Of a stretch of DNA of 64,000 nucleotides, positions 15,848-24,351 are shown one piece after another. Numbering within the stretch: position 1 is the first letter of the stretch; each line of letters opens with the position of its first letter. Location: contig NZ_JAUCEN010000002.1 of NCBI RefSeq assembly GCF_030348945.1, positions 2,356,001 through 2,420,000 of the forward strand. Reading direction: 5' to 3'. Position numbers and translations under genes: made by a program. The notes beneath the pieces are model-generated. The model ran no database searches. It was given only the letters and a program-made list of their open reading frames with translations, and had not been told where the DNA came from. Source of the stretch: Peribacillus sp. ACCC06369. Lineage in GTDB: Bacteria; Bacillota; Bacilli; Bacillales; DSM-1321.

Positions 15848-17149
15848 ATGCTTAAAACTGATAAATCCTTAGAAGAAATGTCAAAACAGCAAGTTGTCAA
15901 CTATTTGAATGAAACCGTTAAACCAGAGGAAGGCGTTATACCTGTATACCTCCTTGGAGATCAAAAGGTTTATGATATAGAACATGAAAAAGTGTTTTTG
16001 AAAACATGGGTTTTTGTCGGTCATGAATCTGAAGTTCCCAACAAAGGAGACTTCATGACCCGTGACCTTGCTGGCTACTCGCTCATCATTACTCGTGATG
16101 CTGAAGGGGAAATCAGGGCGTTTTATAATATGTGCACCCATCGCGGAATGAAACTATGCCGTGCAGATAAAGGGAACAAGTCTTTATTTACATGTCCCTA
16201 TCATGGATTTAATTTTAAAAACACAGGTGAGCTCGTGGGGGTACCATTACAAAAGGACATTTATGGGGGCACCCTTGACCGTTCAGAAATGGGCCTTCAT
16301 AAAGTGAAGCTTGAATCTTATAAAGGTCTTTTATTTGGAACTTGGAATGAAGATGCAGAGCCGCTTGAAGAGTTTCTTGGAGATATTAAATGGTATTTGG
16401 ACTTACTTGTAGGTCGTGCAGAAATGGAAGTTATCGGCGTCCCTCAAAGATTCGTCGTTAATTCCAACTGGAAAGTGGGTTCCGATAACTTTGCTGGTGA
16501 TTCCTATCACACGATGGTCACGCACGGCTCCATCGCAAAACTGGGGATGGTGCCCAATGCTACCTATTCAAAGCGTGGTTTTCAAATCCATATGGATAAT
16601 GGACATGGACTAAACTTAGGGACACCTAACCCTGACTTCGCTTTCCCTGAAGAATTGAAAGATGAATTTAAAAGTAACCTGACTGAAGAACAATATGAAG
16701 TGTTATCAAACTTAAAGAATATGATTGGAAACGTTTTCCCCAACTTATCCTTTTTAATATCCCATACAAAAATCAAAGACCAGTTCATCTCCAACACTTC
16801 AATTAGAATGTGGCGTCCAATCGGTCACAATAAAATGGAAGTGATCGCTTGGATGCTCGTGGAAAAGAACGCCTCCCAAGATTGGAAAGATAGATCAAGA
16901 GATTCGTTTATATTGACCTTTAGCCCATCCGGTATTTTCGAACAGGATGATACTGAAGTGTTTACTGATATTACTGAAGCAGCCCAAGGTCCAATGCCTT
17001 TCCTTAAGAACTTAACCTATAATTATACCATGGGACTACATCGTGATCCTGTTGATTTTATTGGACCGGGTATTGCTTACGATGATAAATTTACAGAAGC
17101 GAGCCAACGGAATTTTTACAAGTACTGGCTGGAATTAATGACGAAATAA
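15848..17149 (+). CDS. Aromatic-ring-hydroxylating dioxygenase, alpha subunit
   Basis: Rieske non-haem iron oxygenase of 433 residues. The Rieske [2Fe-2S] site is Cys96-x-His98, then Cys116-x2-His119, exactly C-x-H-x17-C-x2-H. The catalytic domain has Asp218, His221 and His226 in DSYHTMVTH, the bridging Asp and two iron ligands; an acidic ligand would come from the DDTEVFTD region. Such enzymes add O2 to an aromatic ring to give a cis-dihydrodiol. The beta subunit and a cis-diol dehydrogenase follow. No ferredoxin or reductase gene is present in the window, so electrons must come from proteins encoded elsewhere. The substrate is unknown. Confidence 0.92.
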   Translation: MLKTDKSLEEMSKQQVVNYLNETVKPEEGVIPVYLLGDQKVYDIEHEKVFLKTWVFVGHESEVPNKGDFMTRDLAGYSLIITRDAEGEIRAFYNMCTHRGMKLCRADKGNKSLFTCPYHGFNFKNTGELVGVPLQKDIYGGTLDRSEMGLHKVKLESYKGLLFGTWNEDAEPLEEFLGDIKWYLDLLVGRAEMEVIGVPQRFVVNSNWKVGSDNFAGDSYHTMVTHGSIAKLGMVPNATYSKRGFQIHMDNGHGLNLGTPNPDFAFPEELKDEFKSNLTEEQYEVLSNLKNMIGNVFPNLSFLISHTKIKDQFISNTSIRMWRPIGHNKMEVIAWMLVEKNASQDWKDRSRDSFILTFSPSGIFEQDDTEVFTDITEAAQGPMPFLKNLTYNYTMGLHRDPVDFIGPGIAYDDKFTEASQRNFYKYWLELMTK

Positions 17150-17170
17150 TAACTGGGAGGGGGAACGGAA

Positions 17171-17680
17171 ATGAACGTGGAGAAAATGTTGCTTATATGT
17201 GAATTTGAACAGTGGTTGTATGATGAAGCACAATTATTGGATGATATTGAATTTGATGATTGGTTCGATCTAATGCACACCAGCTTGCGTTATCAAATGC
17301 CTGTTCGTGTTAATAAAGAAGGGGTGGAACGCCCGGATTATTCAACTGACATGTTTACATTTAATGATGATATTGAGCTGCTGAAGCTGCGCGTGGATCG
17401 ATTGAAAACAGATTATGCCTGGGCGGAAATACCACCATCAAGAACACGGCGTTTTGTCTCTAATGTACGCGTTAAAGATTTTGTAGAAGGTGAAAAGGCA
17501 GTCGTTAAGAGTTATCTGCTTATCTATCGAAGCCGAAGCACGGATATTCAACACGATTTGATTTCGGGGGAACGAAATGACGAATTCATATTCGAAGAAG
17601 GTAAATGGAAACTTTCCAAACGGATATTCATTGTTGACCAAACAACGATAAATACCAGGAATCTTGCTATCTTCGTATAA
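17171..17680 (+). CDS. Aromatic-ring-hydroxylating dioxygenase, beta subunit
   Basis: A 169-residue protein of the SnoaL/NTF2-like fold used for Rieske dioxygenase beta subunits; the usual length is 160-190. It has the typical acidic start (FEQWLYDEAQLLDD, then WFDLMHTSLRYQMPVR) and a C-terminal KWKLSKRIFIVDQTT strand. Such subunits stabilise the alpha3-beta3 hexamer and contribute to substrate range. It starts 21 bases after the alpha subunit behind GGGAGGGGG. Confidence 0.9.
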   Translation: MNVEKMLLICEFEQWLYDEAQLLDDIEFDDWFDLMHTSLRYQMPVRVNKEGVERPDYSTDMFTFNDDIELLKLRVDRLKTDYAWAEIPPSRTRRFVSNVRVKDFVEGEKAVVKSYLLIYRSRSTDIQHDLISGERNDEFIFEEGKWKLSKRIFIVDQTTINTRNLAIFV

Positions 17681-17722
17681 TATGGACTTGGATAAAAGAG
17701 AAAAACAAGGAGGCTGGTTACA

Positions 17723-18511
17723 ATGGCAATGGCGTTAAAGGATAAAGTAGTGTTGATTACCGGAGGCAATTCAGGTATAGGAGAGGCTGTCACTAGACGT
17801 TTTATACAAGAAGGGGCAAAAGTCAGCATTATCGGCCGCTCGATAGAAACGCTAAAGAAAATGAAAGAAGAATTTGGTGAAGAGATTCTCATTAACCAAG
17901 GTGATGTAAGTAAATATGAAGACAATGAGAGGGCTGTACAGGCCACTGTCAAGCAATTTGGAAAGCTGGATGTTTTCGTTGCCAATGCAGGAGTCTTTGA
18001 TGGATTTGCTAAATTTGCCGACGTAACTCCCGAGGCACTTTCCGATGCATATGATTTTCTGCTCGATATCAACGTAAAAGGATCTTTCTTCGGTGCGAAA
18101 GCCGCTCTTAAAGAACTGCAAAAATCGAATGGCAATATTATTTTCACCGTATCCGGTGCTAGTTTCTATCCTGATGGCGGCGGGGTTTGGTACACAGCAA
18201 GCAAGCATGCTCAAATAGGGTTGATGCGCCAACTTGCCTTTGAACTCGCTCCGAATATTAGGGTGAATGCTGTTGCGCCTGGTGGTACACTGACAGCATT
18301 ATCCGTCATTCCTCCTCTAAGTCCATTCGTGAAAATCGTGGATAATGATACGAAGGCCAAAAGCATAAAAAAAAGAAACCCACTTCAGCTTGCCCAGATG
18401 CCCGAAGATCATGTAGCTGCTTATGTCCTGTTAGCATCGGACGAAGCGCGTGCAATTACCGGAGAAGTCATTTCCAGTGATGGGGGATTGTCAGTTCGCG
18501 GACTGGGATGA
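17723..18511 (+). CDS. cis-Dihydrodiol dehydrogenase, BphB-like SDR
   Basis: Classical SDR of 262 residues resembling BphB/NahB enzymes. It has TGGNSGIG for NAD binding, the family-typical VANAGVFDGF, and ASFYPDGGGVWYTASKHA with catalytic Tyr and Lys. ELAPNIRVNAVAPGG and a C-terminal SSDGGLSVRGLG also match BphB. The reaction is NAD-dependent oxidation of the cis-dihydrodiol made by the Rieske oxygenase to a catechol, restoring aromaticity. The position directly after alpha and beta subunits agrees. Start ATG 17723 follows AAGGAGG. Confidence 0.88.
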   Translation: MAMALKDKVVLITGGNSGIGEAVTRRFIQEGAKVSIIGRSIETLKKMKEEFGEEILINQGDVSKYEDNERAVQATVKQFGKLDVFVANAGVFDGFAKFADVTPEALSDAYDFLLDINVKGSFFGAKAALKELQKSNGNIIFTVSGASFYPDGGGVWYTASKHAQIGLMRQLAFELAPNIRVNAVAPGGTLTALSVIPPLSPFVKIVDNDTKAKSIKKRNPLQLAQMPEDHVAAYVLLASDEARAITGEVISSDGGLSVRGLG

Positions 18512-18551
18512 GTTTATAACAAAATAAACTATGGGAAGTAGCTTAATAATT

Positions 18552-19511
18552 ATGGCTGAATCACTATTGGGCAATAGGAATATTAATCAACTCGCATTTG
18601 TTGTAAAAGATATTGAAGCTGCTAACCTAGCTTTCACAAAACTGCTGGGCATTAAGAAGGCAGAACCATTTTTAACTGGGGACAGTTCTGTTTCGAAAGT
18701 CACTTTTAGAGGTGTGCCGACGGAATCAAAATCTAAACTGGCTTTTCTGAATACACCAACCGTGCAATTTGAACTAATAGAACCGGATAAAAATCCAGGA
18801 ACGATGCGTGAGTTCCTGGATGAAGTGGGCGAAGGGATCCACCATATTGCTTTTGATGTTGACTCTATCCAAAAGAGACTGCCAATCATGGAGAAAAGTG
18901 GATACCCGGTTTTGCAAACGGGCGAATTCACTTCAAGTGACGGCAGATATGTATATGTGGATACACTGGATGATCACAAAACCTTAGTTGAACTGCTTGA
19001 AAGTGCAGAACCAAGACAAACGGAATGGGAAAGACCTGAAGATGCAAGAGTTCAGCCGCTATTAGGGACAAACAAAGTGGAACAACTTGCACTGGTTGTG
19101 AAAGATCTGGATGCGGCTGCAGATGCATATTGTGAGTTGTTGGGTATTGAAAAACCTCCCATCATTCATTCGGGTCCCACCGAAATTACAAATGTGATTT
19201 ACAAAGGGCAGCCCACTGAAGGAAAATCAAGATATATGTTTATCGATACTCCGTTAATTCAGATTGAATTGATCGAGCCGGGCGAATCACCTAGCACGTG
19301 GAAAGATCATCTTGAAACATATGGAGAGGGAGTTCACCATATCTCGTTTGTCGTAGAAGACATGGAGGATAAAATGAGGATGTTGGAAGAAATGGGGTAC
19401 CCGGTCATACAGACAGGGAACTTTTTTAACGGAAAAGGCCGATATGCCTATATGGATACATCCTCGACCTATAAAGTGATTATTGAATTGCTAGAACGTT
19501 TTGATGCGTAA
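18552..19511 (+). CDS. Tandem-duplicated VOC-family protein
   Basis: About 319 residues made of two similar halves (roughly 5-155 and 168-319). Each has the order NxxxQLAxVVKDxxAA, a FxxxxTPxxQxELIEP strand, a GEGxHHIxFxV segment and a C-terminal DT...xxELLE. The unit resembles methylmalonyl-CoA epimerase/glyoxalase domains: the HH of the HHI segment and the Glu of ELLE are likely metal ligands, and both halves keep them. The enzyme might be an epimerase, isomerase or dioxygenase; the type is not decided. Start is uncertain: ATG 18552 with GGAAG 13 bases before it, or ATG 18531 without one. Last gene of the run. Confidence 0.78.
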   Translation: MAESLLGNRNINQLAFVVKDIEAANLAFTKLLGIKKAEPFLTGDSSVSKVTFRGVPTESKSKLAFLNTPTVQFELIEPDKNPGTMREFLDEVGEGIHHIAFDVDSIQKRLPIMEKSGYPVLQTGEFTSSDGRYVYVDTLDDHKTLVELLESAEPRQTEWERPEDARVQPLLGTNKVEQLALVVKDLDAAADAYCELLGIEKPPIIHSGPTEITNVIYKGQPTEGKSRYMFIDTPLIQIELIEPGESPSTWKDHLETYGEGVHHISFVVEDMEDKMRMLEEMGYPVIQTGNFFNGKGRYAYMDTSSTYKVIIELLERFDA

Positions 19512-19800
19512 TCGTATTTCATTTGATCATCAAAAAGTGTTCCGAAAGCAATTATCTGAGCCCTTTGAACTTACATAATCAGGAATATTGAACTCCAGGA
19601 GTCTATATATCCGAAACTTTTATTCACTATAATCTATAGTTCAGCCAATCATCAGCATTCCCCCTTCGCAGTTGATAAACTTACTGGACAAATTAAAACC
19701 GTAGAAAGCATTTACAAGGCAATGGGCAAGCGGGGGACTTCACCATTGCCTTGTACGGTTGGATAAAAGTGAGATATTTAGCAACAAAAGAAAAAAGTAG
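19512..19800. other. Gene-free stretch between the two catabolic operons
   Basis: No supported coding frame. Its only clear structure is a hairpin at 19713-19755 (separate entry). It lies between the last aromatic gene and the Mo-hydroxylase promoter. Confidence 0.6.
19713..19755 (+). other. Perfect 13-bp hairpin upstream of the Mo-hydroxylase promoter
   Basis: TACAAGGCAATGG (19713-19725) pairs perfectly with CCATTGCCTTGTA (19743-19755) around a 17-base G-rich loop. No T tract follows, so it is not a standard terminator. It may end or protect the 3' end of the aromatic transcript 200 bases upstream, or be an operator. Confidence 0.5.
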
Positions 19801-19830
19801 TTGACAAATAATTCTGAATATTAATATTAT
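19801..19830 (+). promoter_or_regulatory. SigA-type promoter of the Mo-hydroxylase operon
   Basis: TTGACA (19801-19806), an 18-base spacer and TATTAT (19825-19830), about 125 bases upstream of the first gene. It is the only strong promoter before the 20-27.4 kb gene run. Confidence 0.7.
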
Positions 19831-19862
19831 TAAAGGGCGTCCTTTGGTTCTAAAAATTTAAT

Positions 19863-19890
19863 TTAAGATGTATACATGTATGCATCTTAA
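19863..19890 (+). promoter_or_regulatory. 28-bp palindromic operator
   Basis: TTAAGATG at 19863 and CATCTTAA ending at 19890 flank a TATACATGTATG core. The whole 28 bases are an inverted repeat with one mismatched pair. It lies about 25-30 bases after the expected transcription start, a position suited to repression. The core TATACATGTAT resembles the half-palindrome ATATACAAGTATAT in the promoter of the GntR gene at 27594, so that regulator is the likely binder (inference). Confidence 0.7.
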
Positions 19891-19956
19891 GTTGTTAATC
19901 TTTTCAAGAAACAAACGGGTTATAACAAAAATTTGTACGTATGGAGGCTGAATGAA

Positions 19957-20406
19957 TTGGAGATATCGGGAAAAATAAACTTTGATTTTAGTACAGAAGT
20001 GATTTGGGAAGCCATGCATAATCCGAAATTACTAAAGAATGCCATACCAGGATGTCAAGATCTGTCATTAGTTGCAGATGGCGAATACGATGTTGAACTA
20101 AAGCTTGGTGTTGCAGCTGTAAAAGGTGACTATACGGGAAAGGTTAAGTTGAGGGATTTGGAAGTGCCTTATCAGTATGTCTTAAATGCTGAAGGCAGCG
20201 GGAAGCCGGGTTTTGTTTCTGCGGTAATGGCCTGTAATATCGTTCCTGATGGTGAGGGATGCCAATTAATTTGGGAATGTAACGCAGATATAGGTGGAAT
20301 GATCGCTGGTGTGGGAAGCAGGGTCATTGGTGGTATTGCAAAATTCATGGCAGGTAAATTCTTTAAGGATATGGAGAAACAGTTAAAAACACATCAAAGA
20401 ATTTGA
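19957..20406 (+). CDS. CoxG-like SRPBCC protein
   Basis: A 149-residue protein of the CoxG (carbon monoxide dehydrogenase subunit G) family. The N-terminus reads MEISGKINFDF, then VIWEAMHNPKLLKNAIPGC, the family signature. It is thought to anchor or assemble molybdenum hydroxylases at the membrane. The start chosen is TTG 19957, with TGGAGG 9-10 bases upstream, because homologues begin at this point; a TTG at 19933 would add eight unrelated residues and precede the ribosome binding site. First gene of the operon, about 50 bases before the FAD subunit. Confidence 0.85.
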   Translation: MEISGKINFDFSTEVIWEAMHNPKLLKNAIPGCQDLSLVADGEYDVELKLGVAAVKGDYTGKVKLRDLEVPYQYVLNAEGSGKPGFVSAVMACNIVPDGEGCQLIWECNADIGGMIAGVGSRVIGGIAKFMAGKFFKDMEKQLKTHQRI

Positions 20407-20457
20407 TGCGGTCATTCAAACCAATTTGAAAGGTGAAATAAGAATGGAGGGGTTCCT

Positions 20458-21339
20458 ATCAAACCAGCTAAGTTTAATTACCTTCGACCTTCGAGCATGG
20501 AAGAAGCGGTCCACTATTTATCGGAATACGGAGAAGATGCGAAAGTTTTATCCGGTGGTCAAAGTTTGATCCCATTATTGAATATGAGACTTTCAACACC
20601 TAAATACCTTATTGATATAGGTAGGGCTGAAGGGTTGAGCTATATAAAGGAAGATGGTGAATCACTGGTTATCGGAACTTTGACGAAACACACGGAAATA
20701 GAAAAATCTGAATTGGTTAAGGGAAAGTGTCCATTGCTATCGGAAGCGATCCGGTGGGTAGGCCATGAACAAATTCGCAATAGGGGAACGGTTGGTGGCA
20801 GTATTGCCCATGGGGATCCATCTGCGGAGCTACCATGCGTTTTAACCGCATTAAGAGGTGAAATTGTCATTGTCGATGTAAATGGCGAAGAAATAGTGAG
20901 CCCTGAAGATTTCTTCCTTACCTATATGCTAACATCCTTGCAGCCGGATCAATTGGTTAAAGAGATTCGGTTCCCGAGGATAAAACCGACTTGTGGATCG
21001 GCATTTGTTGAAGTGGCCAGAAGGCATGGGGATTTTGGTTTGGTTGAGGTGGCTGCAGTAGTGGATTTATGTGAAGATGGCAGATTTTCTGATGTTAAAT
21101 TAGCTATTGGTGGAGTGAACTCCGTTCCCACACTTTTAGAGGATGTGGAGAGGCTTTTAGTTGGAAAGGAACCTACTGAGGAAATTTTTAACGAAGCGGG
21201 TGATTTAACCATGGAGTTGGTCGAACCTGAATCGGATCTCCATGGTACTGCCGAATATAGAAGGGAACTATCTGGTACGATGGTCATCCGGGCCTTAAAG
21301 CAAGCGACCGATCGTGCACAAGGGGGCAGGGTGATGTGA
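20458..21339 (+). CDS. Mo-hydroxylase FAD-binding subunit (CoxM-like), non-canonical ATC start
   Basis: FAD-binding medium subunit of the xanthine dehydrogenase/CO dehydrogenase family, 293 residues if started at ATC 20458. It has AKVLSGGQSLIPLLNMRL near residue 32 and IRNRGTVGGSIAHGDPSAE near 103, the two FAD-contact loops. Homologues begin MKPAxFxYxRP; here the same sequence (KPAKFNYLRPSS) directly follows ATC, which stands 6 bases after GGAGGGG. After the in-frame TGA at 20434 there is no ATG, GTG or TTG before ATG 20497, which would remove 13 conserved residues. The stop overlaps the 2Fe-2S gene. Product identity is sure; the start is inference. Confidence 0.88.
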   Translation: MKPAKFNYLRPSSMEEAVHYLSEYGEDAKVLSGGQSLIPLLNMRLSTPKYLIDIGRAEGLSYIKEDGESLVIGTLTKHTEIEKSELVKGKCPLLSEAIRWVGHEQIRNRGTVGGSIAHGDPSAELPCVLTALRGEIVIVDVNGEEIVSPEDFFLTYMLTSLQPDQLVKEIRFPRIKPTCGSAFVEVARRHGDFGLVEVAAVVDLCEDGRFSDVKLAIGGVNSVPTLLEDVERLLVGKEPTEEIFNEAGDLTMELVEPESDLHGTAEYRRELSGTMVIRALKQATDRAQGGRVM

Positions 21340-21815
21340 TGGAGGGAATTAAGATACACCTAAAAGTTAACGGACAAGATATTTCGAGGGAAGTAGATCC
21401 TAGATTGCTATTATCGGATTTTATCAGGGAGAACCTGTTACTTACTGGAACACATATTGGCTGTGAACACGGAGTTTGCGGTGCTTGTACAATCCAGGTT
21501 AATGGTGATCCAGTCCGCTCATGTTTAATGCTTGCAGTCCAAGCGGATGGATGTGAAGTCAAGACTGTGGAGTCACTGATCCAAGAGAATGGGGAACTTA
21601 GTCACTTACAGCAAGCATTTTCTGACAATCATGCCCTGCAGTGCGGATTTTGTACACCAGGTTTTTTGATGACGCTTTCAAGTTTCCTGGAAGAAAATTC
21701 AAATCCGAGTGAAGAAGAAATAAGAAAATGCATATCAGGAAATTTATGTCGATGCACAGGCTACTCAAACATTATTAAAGCTGTCAAGCAGGCTGCCCAG
21801 ACGGTGTCCAATTAA
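21339..21815 (+). CDS. Mo-hydroxylase [2Fe-2S] subunit (CoxS-like)
   Basis: Small iron-sulfur subunit of about 158 residues. The N-terminal plant-type cluster is GCEHGVCGACTIQV with a further Cys in VRSC. The second cluster is CGFCTPGF and, later, CRCTGYS. Both are complete. It passes electrons from the Mo site to FAD. Start is ATG 21339 (or GTG 21336); it overlaps the FAD subunit stop. The order FAD, 2Fe-2S, Mo subunit is common in this family. Confidence 0.92.
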   Translation: MEGIKIHLKVNGQDISREVDPRLLLSDFIRENLLLTGTHIGCEHGVCGACTIQVNGDPVRSCLMLAVQADGCEVKTVESLIQENGELSHLQQAFSDNHALQCGFCTPGFLMTLSSFLEENSNPSEEEIRKCISGNLCRCTGYSNIIKAVKQAAQTVSN

Positions 21816-21828
21816 GGAGGGATGAGGC

Positions 21829-24207
21829 ATGACGAAATACGTTGGCCAAAGTATTAAACGGAAGGAAGACTATCGTTTGGTTACAGGTACAGGGCAATTC
21901 GTGGGAGATATCCGAATGGCAAATATGGTTGAAGCAGTCTTTGTCCGCAGCACGCATGCACATGCCACCATCATAGGGATTGATATCAGCGAAGCTCAGG
22001 CATTGGAAGGTGTACATGCAATCCTCACCGGAAAGGATATAGATGGAAAAATAAAGCCTCTTGTCCAATTTGAATCCCATTGTGCTTTGCCTCCCAATCT
22101 AGTGGAAGCGATCAATCCTACTATCCATTTTTGTTATGAAGATGTCCTGGCCAAGAATAAGGTGATGTATGTAGGGCAACCAATTGCAGTCGTAGTTGCA
22201 GAAAACCGGTATGTGGCTGAAGATGCAGCAGATTTAATAAAAGTGAAATATGAAACATTACCAGTGGTTGTTGATCCATTCAAATCATTGGAAAAAGGCG
22301 CACCATTGATTCAAGAACACTTACAGAGTAACATCCAGTCAAATTTTCATGTTACGACAGGAAATGCCGTACAGTCGCTTAAGGATGCAAATCATATTCT
22401 AAAGGCAAGAATCAAAACGCCTAGAGTTTCTTCCAACCCGCTCGAAACGAGGGGGGTCGTTTCAACCTATGAAAACCGAACCAATCAATTACATGTTTAT
22501 TCTTCCACCCAGCTCCCTTTTGAGATTAGAACTTATATAGCTAGATCATTGGATTTGGTTGAACAGCAAATCAGGGTGACAGCACCCGACGTAGGTGGAG
22601 GCTTCGGACCAAAGGGTGGGGTTCACCCAGAAGAAATCATGGTTCCATATTTATCCAAGTTAATGAATAGACCTGTAAAATGGATTGAAGACCGCCTTGA
22701 ACATATGACAAGTGCCCGCCATTCAAGGGATCAAATCCATGATGTTGAGGTTGCTTATAATCGGGATGGCACTATTTTAGGAATTAAAGATCATTTCATT
22801 ATAGATAGTGGCGCTGTTAATTATTTTGGTTTAACATGCGCCTACAATAGTGCCTACCATCTAAGGGGGGCATATAAGATTCCAAACTATGATTCTACTT
22901 GCCAGATTGTCTTAACGAACAAAACACCGAATGTTCCATTCAGGGGAGCGGGGAGACCAGAGGTCGTTTTCGTAATGGATCGAATTATCGATATGGTCGC
23001 TAGAAAGTTGAAAATGGATCCGGTGGAAGTTATGCGAAAGAACATGATTCAAGCGGAGGATATGCCTTATGACCAAGGGATTTTGGTTAAAGATGGAGCA
23101 CAGCTGATTTATGATAGCGGGGATTATCCTGCAGCACTGGATCAAGGGTTGAAAATGGTTGATTACGAAGGCTTTAGAGAGCAGCAAAAAAAGTGGAAAA
23201 AGCAAGGAAAGCTTGTCGGTGTCGGCATTTCAACTTATGTAGAAGGAACCGGTGCTGGTCCATTCGAAAGCGCCTATGTCACGATTGATGGTTCCGGTCA
23301 AGTTGTGGCATATCTTGGAGCATCCCCACAGGGGCAGGGACACGAAACGGTATTCTCCCAAATCTGTGCGGATGAATTAATGCTTAGCCCCAATGAAATT
23401 ACTATAAGGGTCGGGGATACAGCGAACTTAGCCTTTGGTGCCGGGACGTACGCAAGCCGGAGTGCAGTAAATGCTGGATCTGCCATTCAAATTGCTTCAG
23501 CAAAGTTAAGGGAAAAAGTATTGGTTGTCGCAGCTGCCATGCTTGAAGTGAAATCCTCTGATTTACAAATGGAGAATGGTAAAGCATTTGTTAAGACCCA
23601 ACCTGAAAAATGTGTGACCTATAAGGAAATTGCGGAAGCGGCACGTCCAGGAAACAGATGCAAGGTGCCTGCAGGAATGGAACCAGGCCTGCAAGTCACA
23701 CATTACTTCGTTCCGCCGACTGTTACTTTTTCATCGTCCGTCCACATTGCCATGGTGGAGGTGGATAAGAAAACAGGTTTTGTCGAGTTGAAGGGCTATA
23801 GTGTGGTCCATGACGCAGGAAAGGTCATCAATCCAATGATCGTGGATGGTCAGGTTCAGGGTGGCATAGCCCAGGGAATTGGTGCGGCCCTATATGAAGA
23901 AATCGTTTACGATGAGAAAGGTCAACTGTTGACTGGATCTTATATGGATTATTTATTGCCGACATCCATGGAGATCCCGACTGTTGAAAAGTCCCATCAA
24001 GAATTCCTCTCCACCAGAAATCCACTTGGTATCAAGGGAGTAGGTGAAGGTGGAGCCATTTCGCCGCCTGCAGCGATAGCGAATGCTGTCGTTGATGCGC
24101 TCGATCCATTAGAAATCATGATCAATCTATTGCCCATTAGCCCTAGTAAACTCCGTAATTGGATTAAGGAAGCGGAAAGGAAACAGTATAAAATCGAAGT
24201 AGGTTAA
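21829..24207 (+). CDS. Mo-hydroxylase molybdopterin-binding large subunit
   Basis: A 792-residue xanthine-dehydrogenase-family large subunit. It opens with VGQSIKRKEDYRLVTGTGQFVGD, written here only as its parts VGQSIKRKEDYRL and TGTGQFVGD. APDVGGGFGPKGG is a Mo-cofactor loop, and GEGGAISPPAAIANAV with the catalytic Glu lies near the C-terminus. The active-site loop near residue 370 reads PFRGAGRPE: the AYxCSFR of true (form I) CO dehydrogenase is absent, so this is a form II type enzyme. Such enzymes hydroxylate N-heterocycles, aldehydes or aromatic acids with water as oxygen source. The substrate is unknown; the neighbouring MFS, XdhC and MocA genes support an active enzyme. Confidence 0.92.
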   Translation: MTKYVGQSIKRKEDYRLVTGTGQFVGDIRMANMVEAVFVRSTHAHATIIGIDISEAQALEGVHAILTGKDIDGKIKPLVQFESHCALPPNLVEAINPTIHFCYEDVLAKNKVMYVGQPIAVVVAENRYVAEDAADLIKVKYETLPVVVDPFKSLEKGAPLIQEHLQSNIQSNFHVTTGNAVQSLKDANHILKARIKTPRVSSNPLETRGVVSTYENRTNQLHVYSSTQLPFEIRTYIARSLDLVEQQIRVTAPDVGGGFGPKGGVHPEEIMVPYLSKLMNRPVKWIEDRLEHMTSARHSRDQIHDVEVAYNRDGTILGIKDHFIIDSGAVNYFGLTCAYNSAYHLRGAYKIPNYDSTCQIVLTNKTPNVPFRGAGRPEVVFVMDRIIDMVARKLKMDPVEVMRKNMIQAEDMPYDQGILVKDGAQLIYDSGDYPAALDQGLKMVDYEGFREQQKKWKKQGKLVGVGISTYVEGTGAGPFESAYVTIDGSGQVVAYLGASPQGQGHETVFSQICADELMLSPNEITIRVGDTANLAFGAGTYASRSAVNAGSAIQIASAKLREKVLVVAAAMLEVKSSDLQMENGKAFVKTQPEKCVTYKEIAEAARPGNRCKVPAGMEPGLQVTHYFVPPTVTFSSSVHIAMVEVDKKTGFVELKGYSVVHDAGKVINPMIVDGQVQGGIAQGIGAALYEEIVYDEKGQLLTGSYMDYLLPTSMEIPTVEKSHQEFLSTRNPLGIKGVGEGGAISPPAAIANAVVDALDPLEIMINLLPISPSKLRNWIKEAERKQYKIEVG

Positions 24208-24351
24208 AAGGATTCATTTTAGCGATTCAGGATTCATTGTTGATGGATATTACCCTATGCCATGACAGAATGACAGACGAGCATGAAAATGGAAGGTGTA
24301 AATAGGGGATTACACTCGTTACGAACATTTCATGAATAGGGGCTGATTTTC

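Noticed and set aside
19957..24207. Aerobic carbon monoxide dehydrogenase
   Set aside because: The large subunit lacks the AYxCSFR active-site loop of form I CO dehydrogenase and has PFRGAGR instead.
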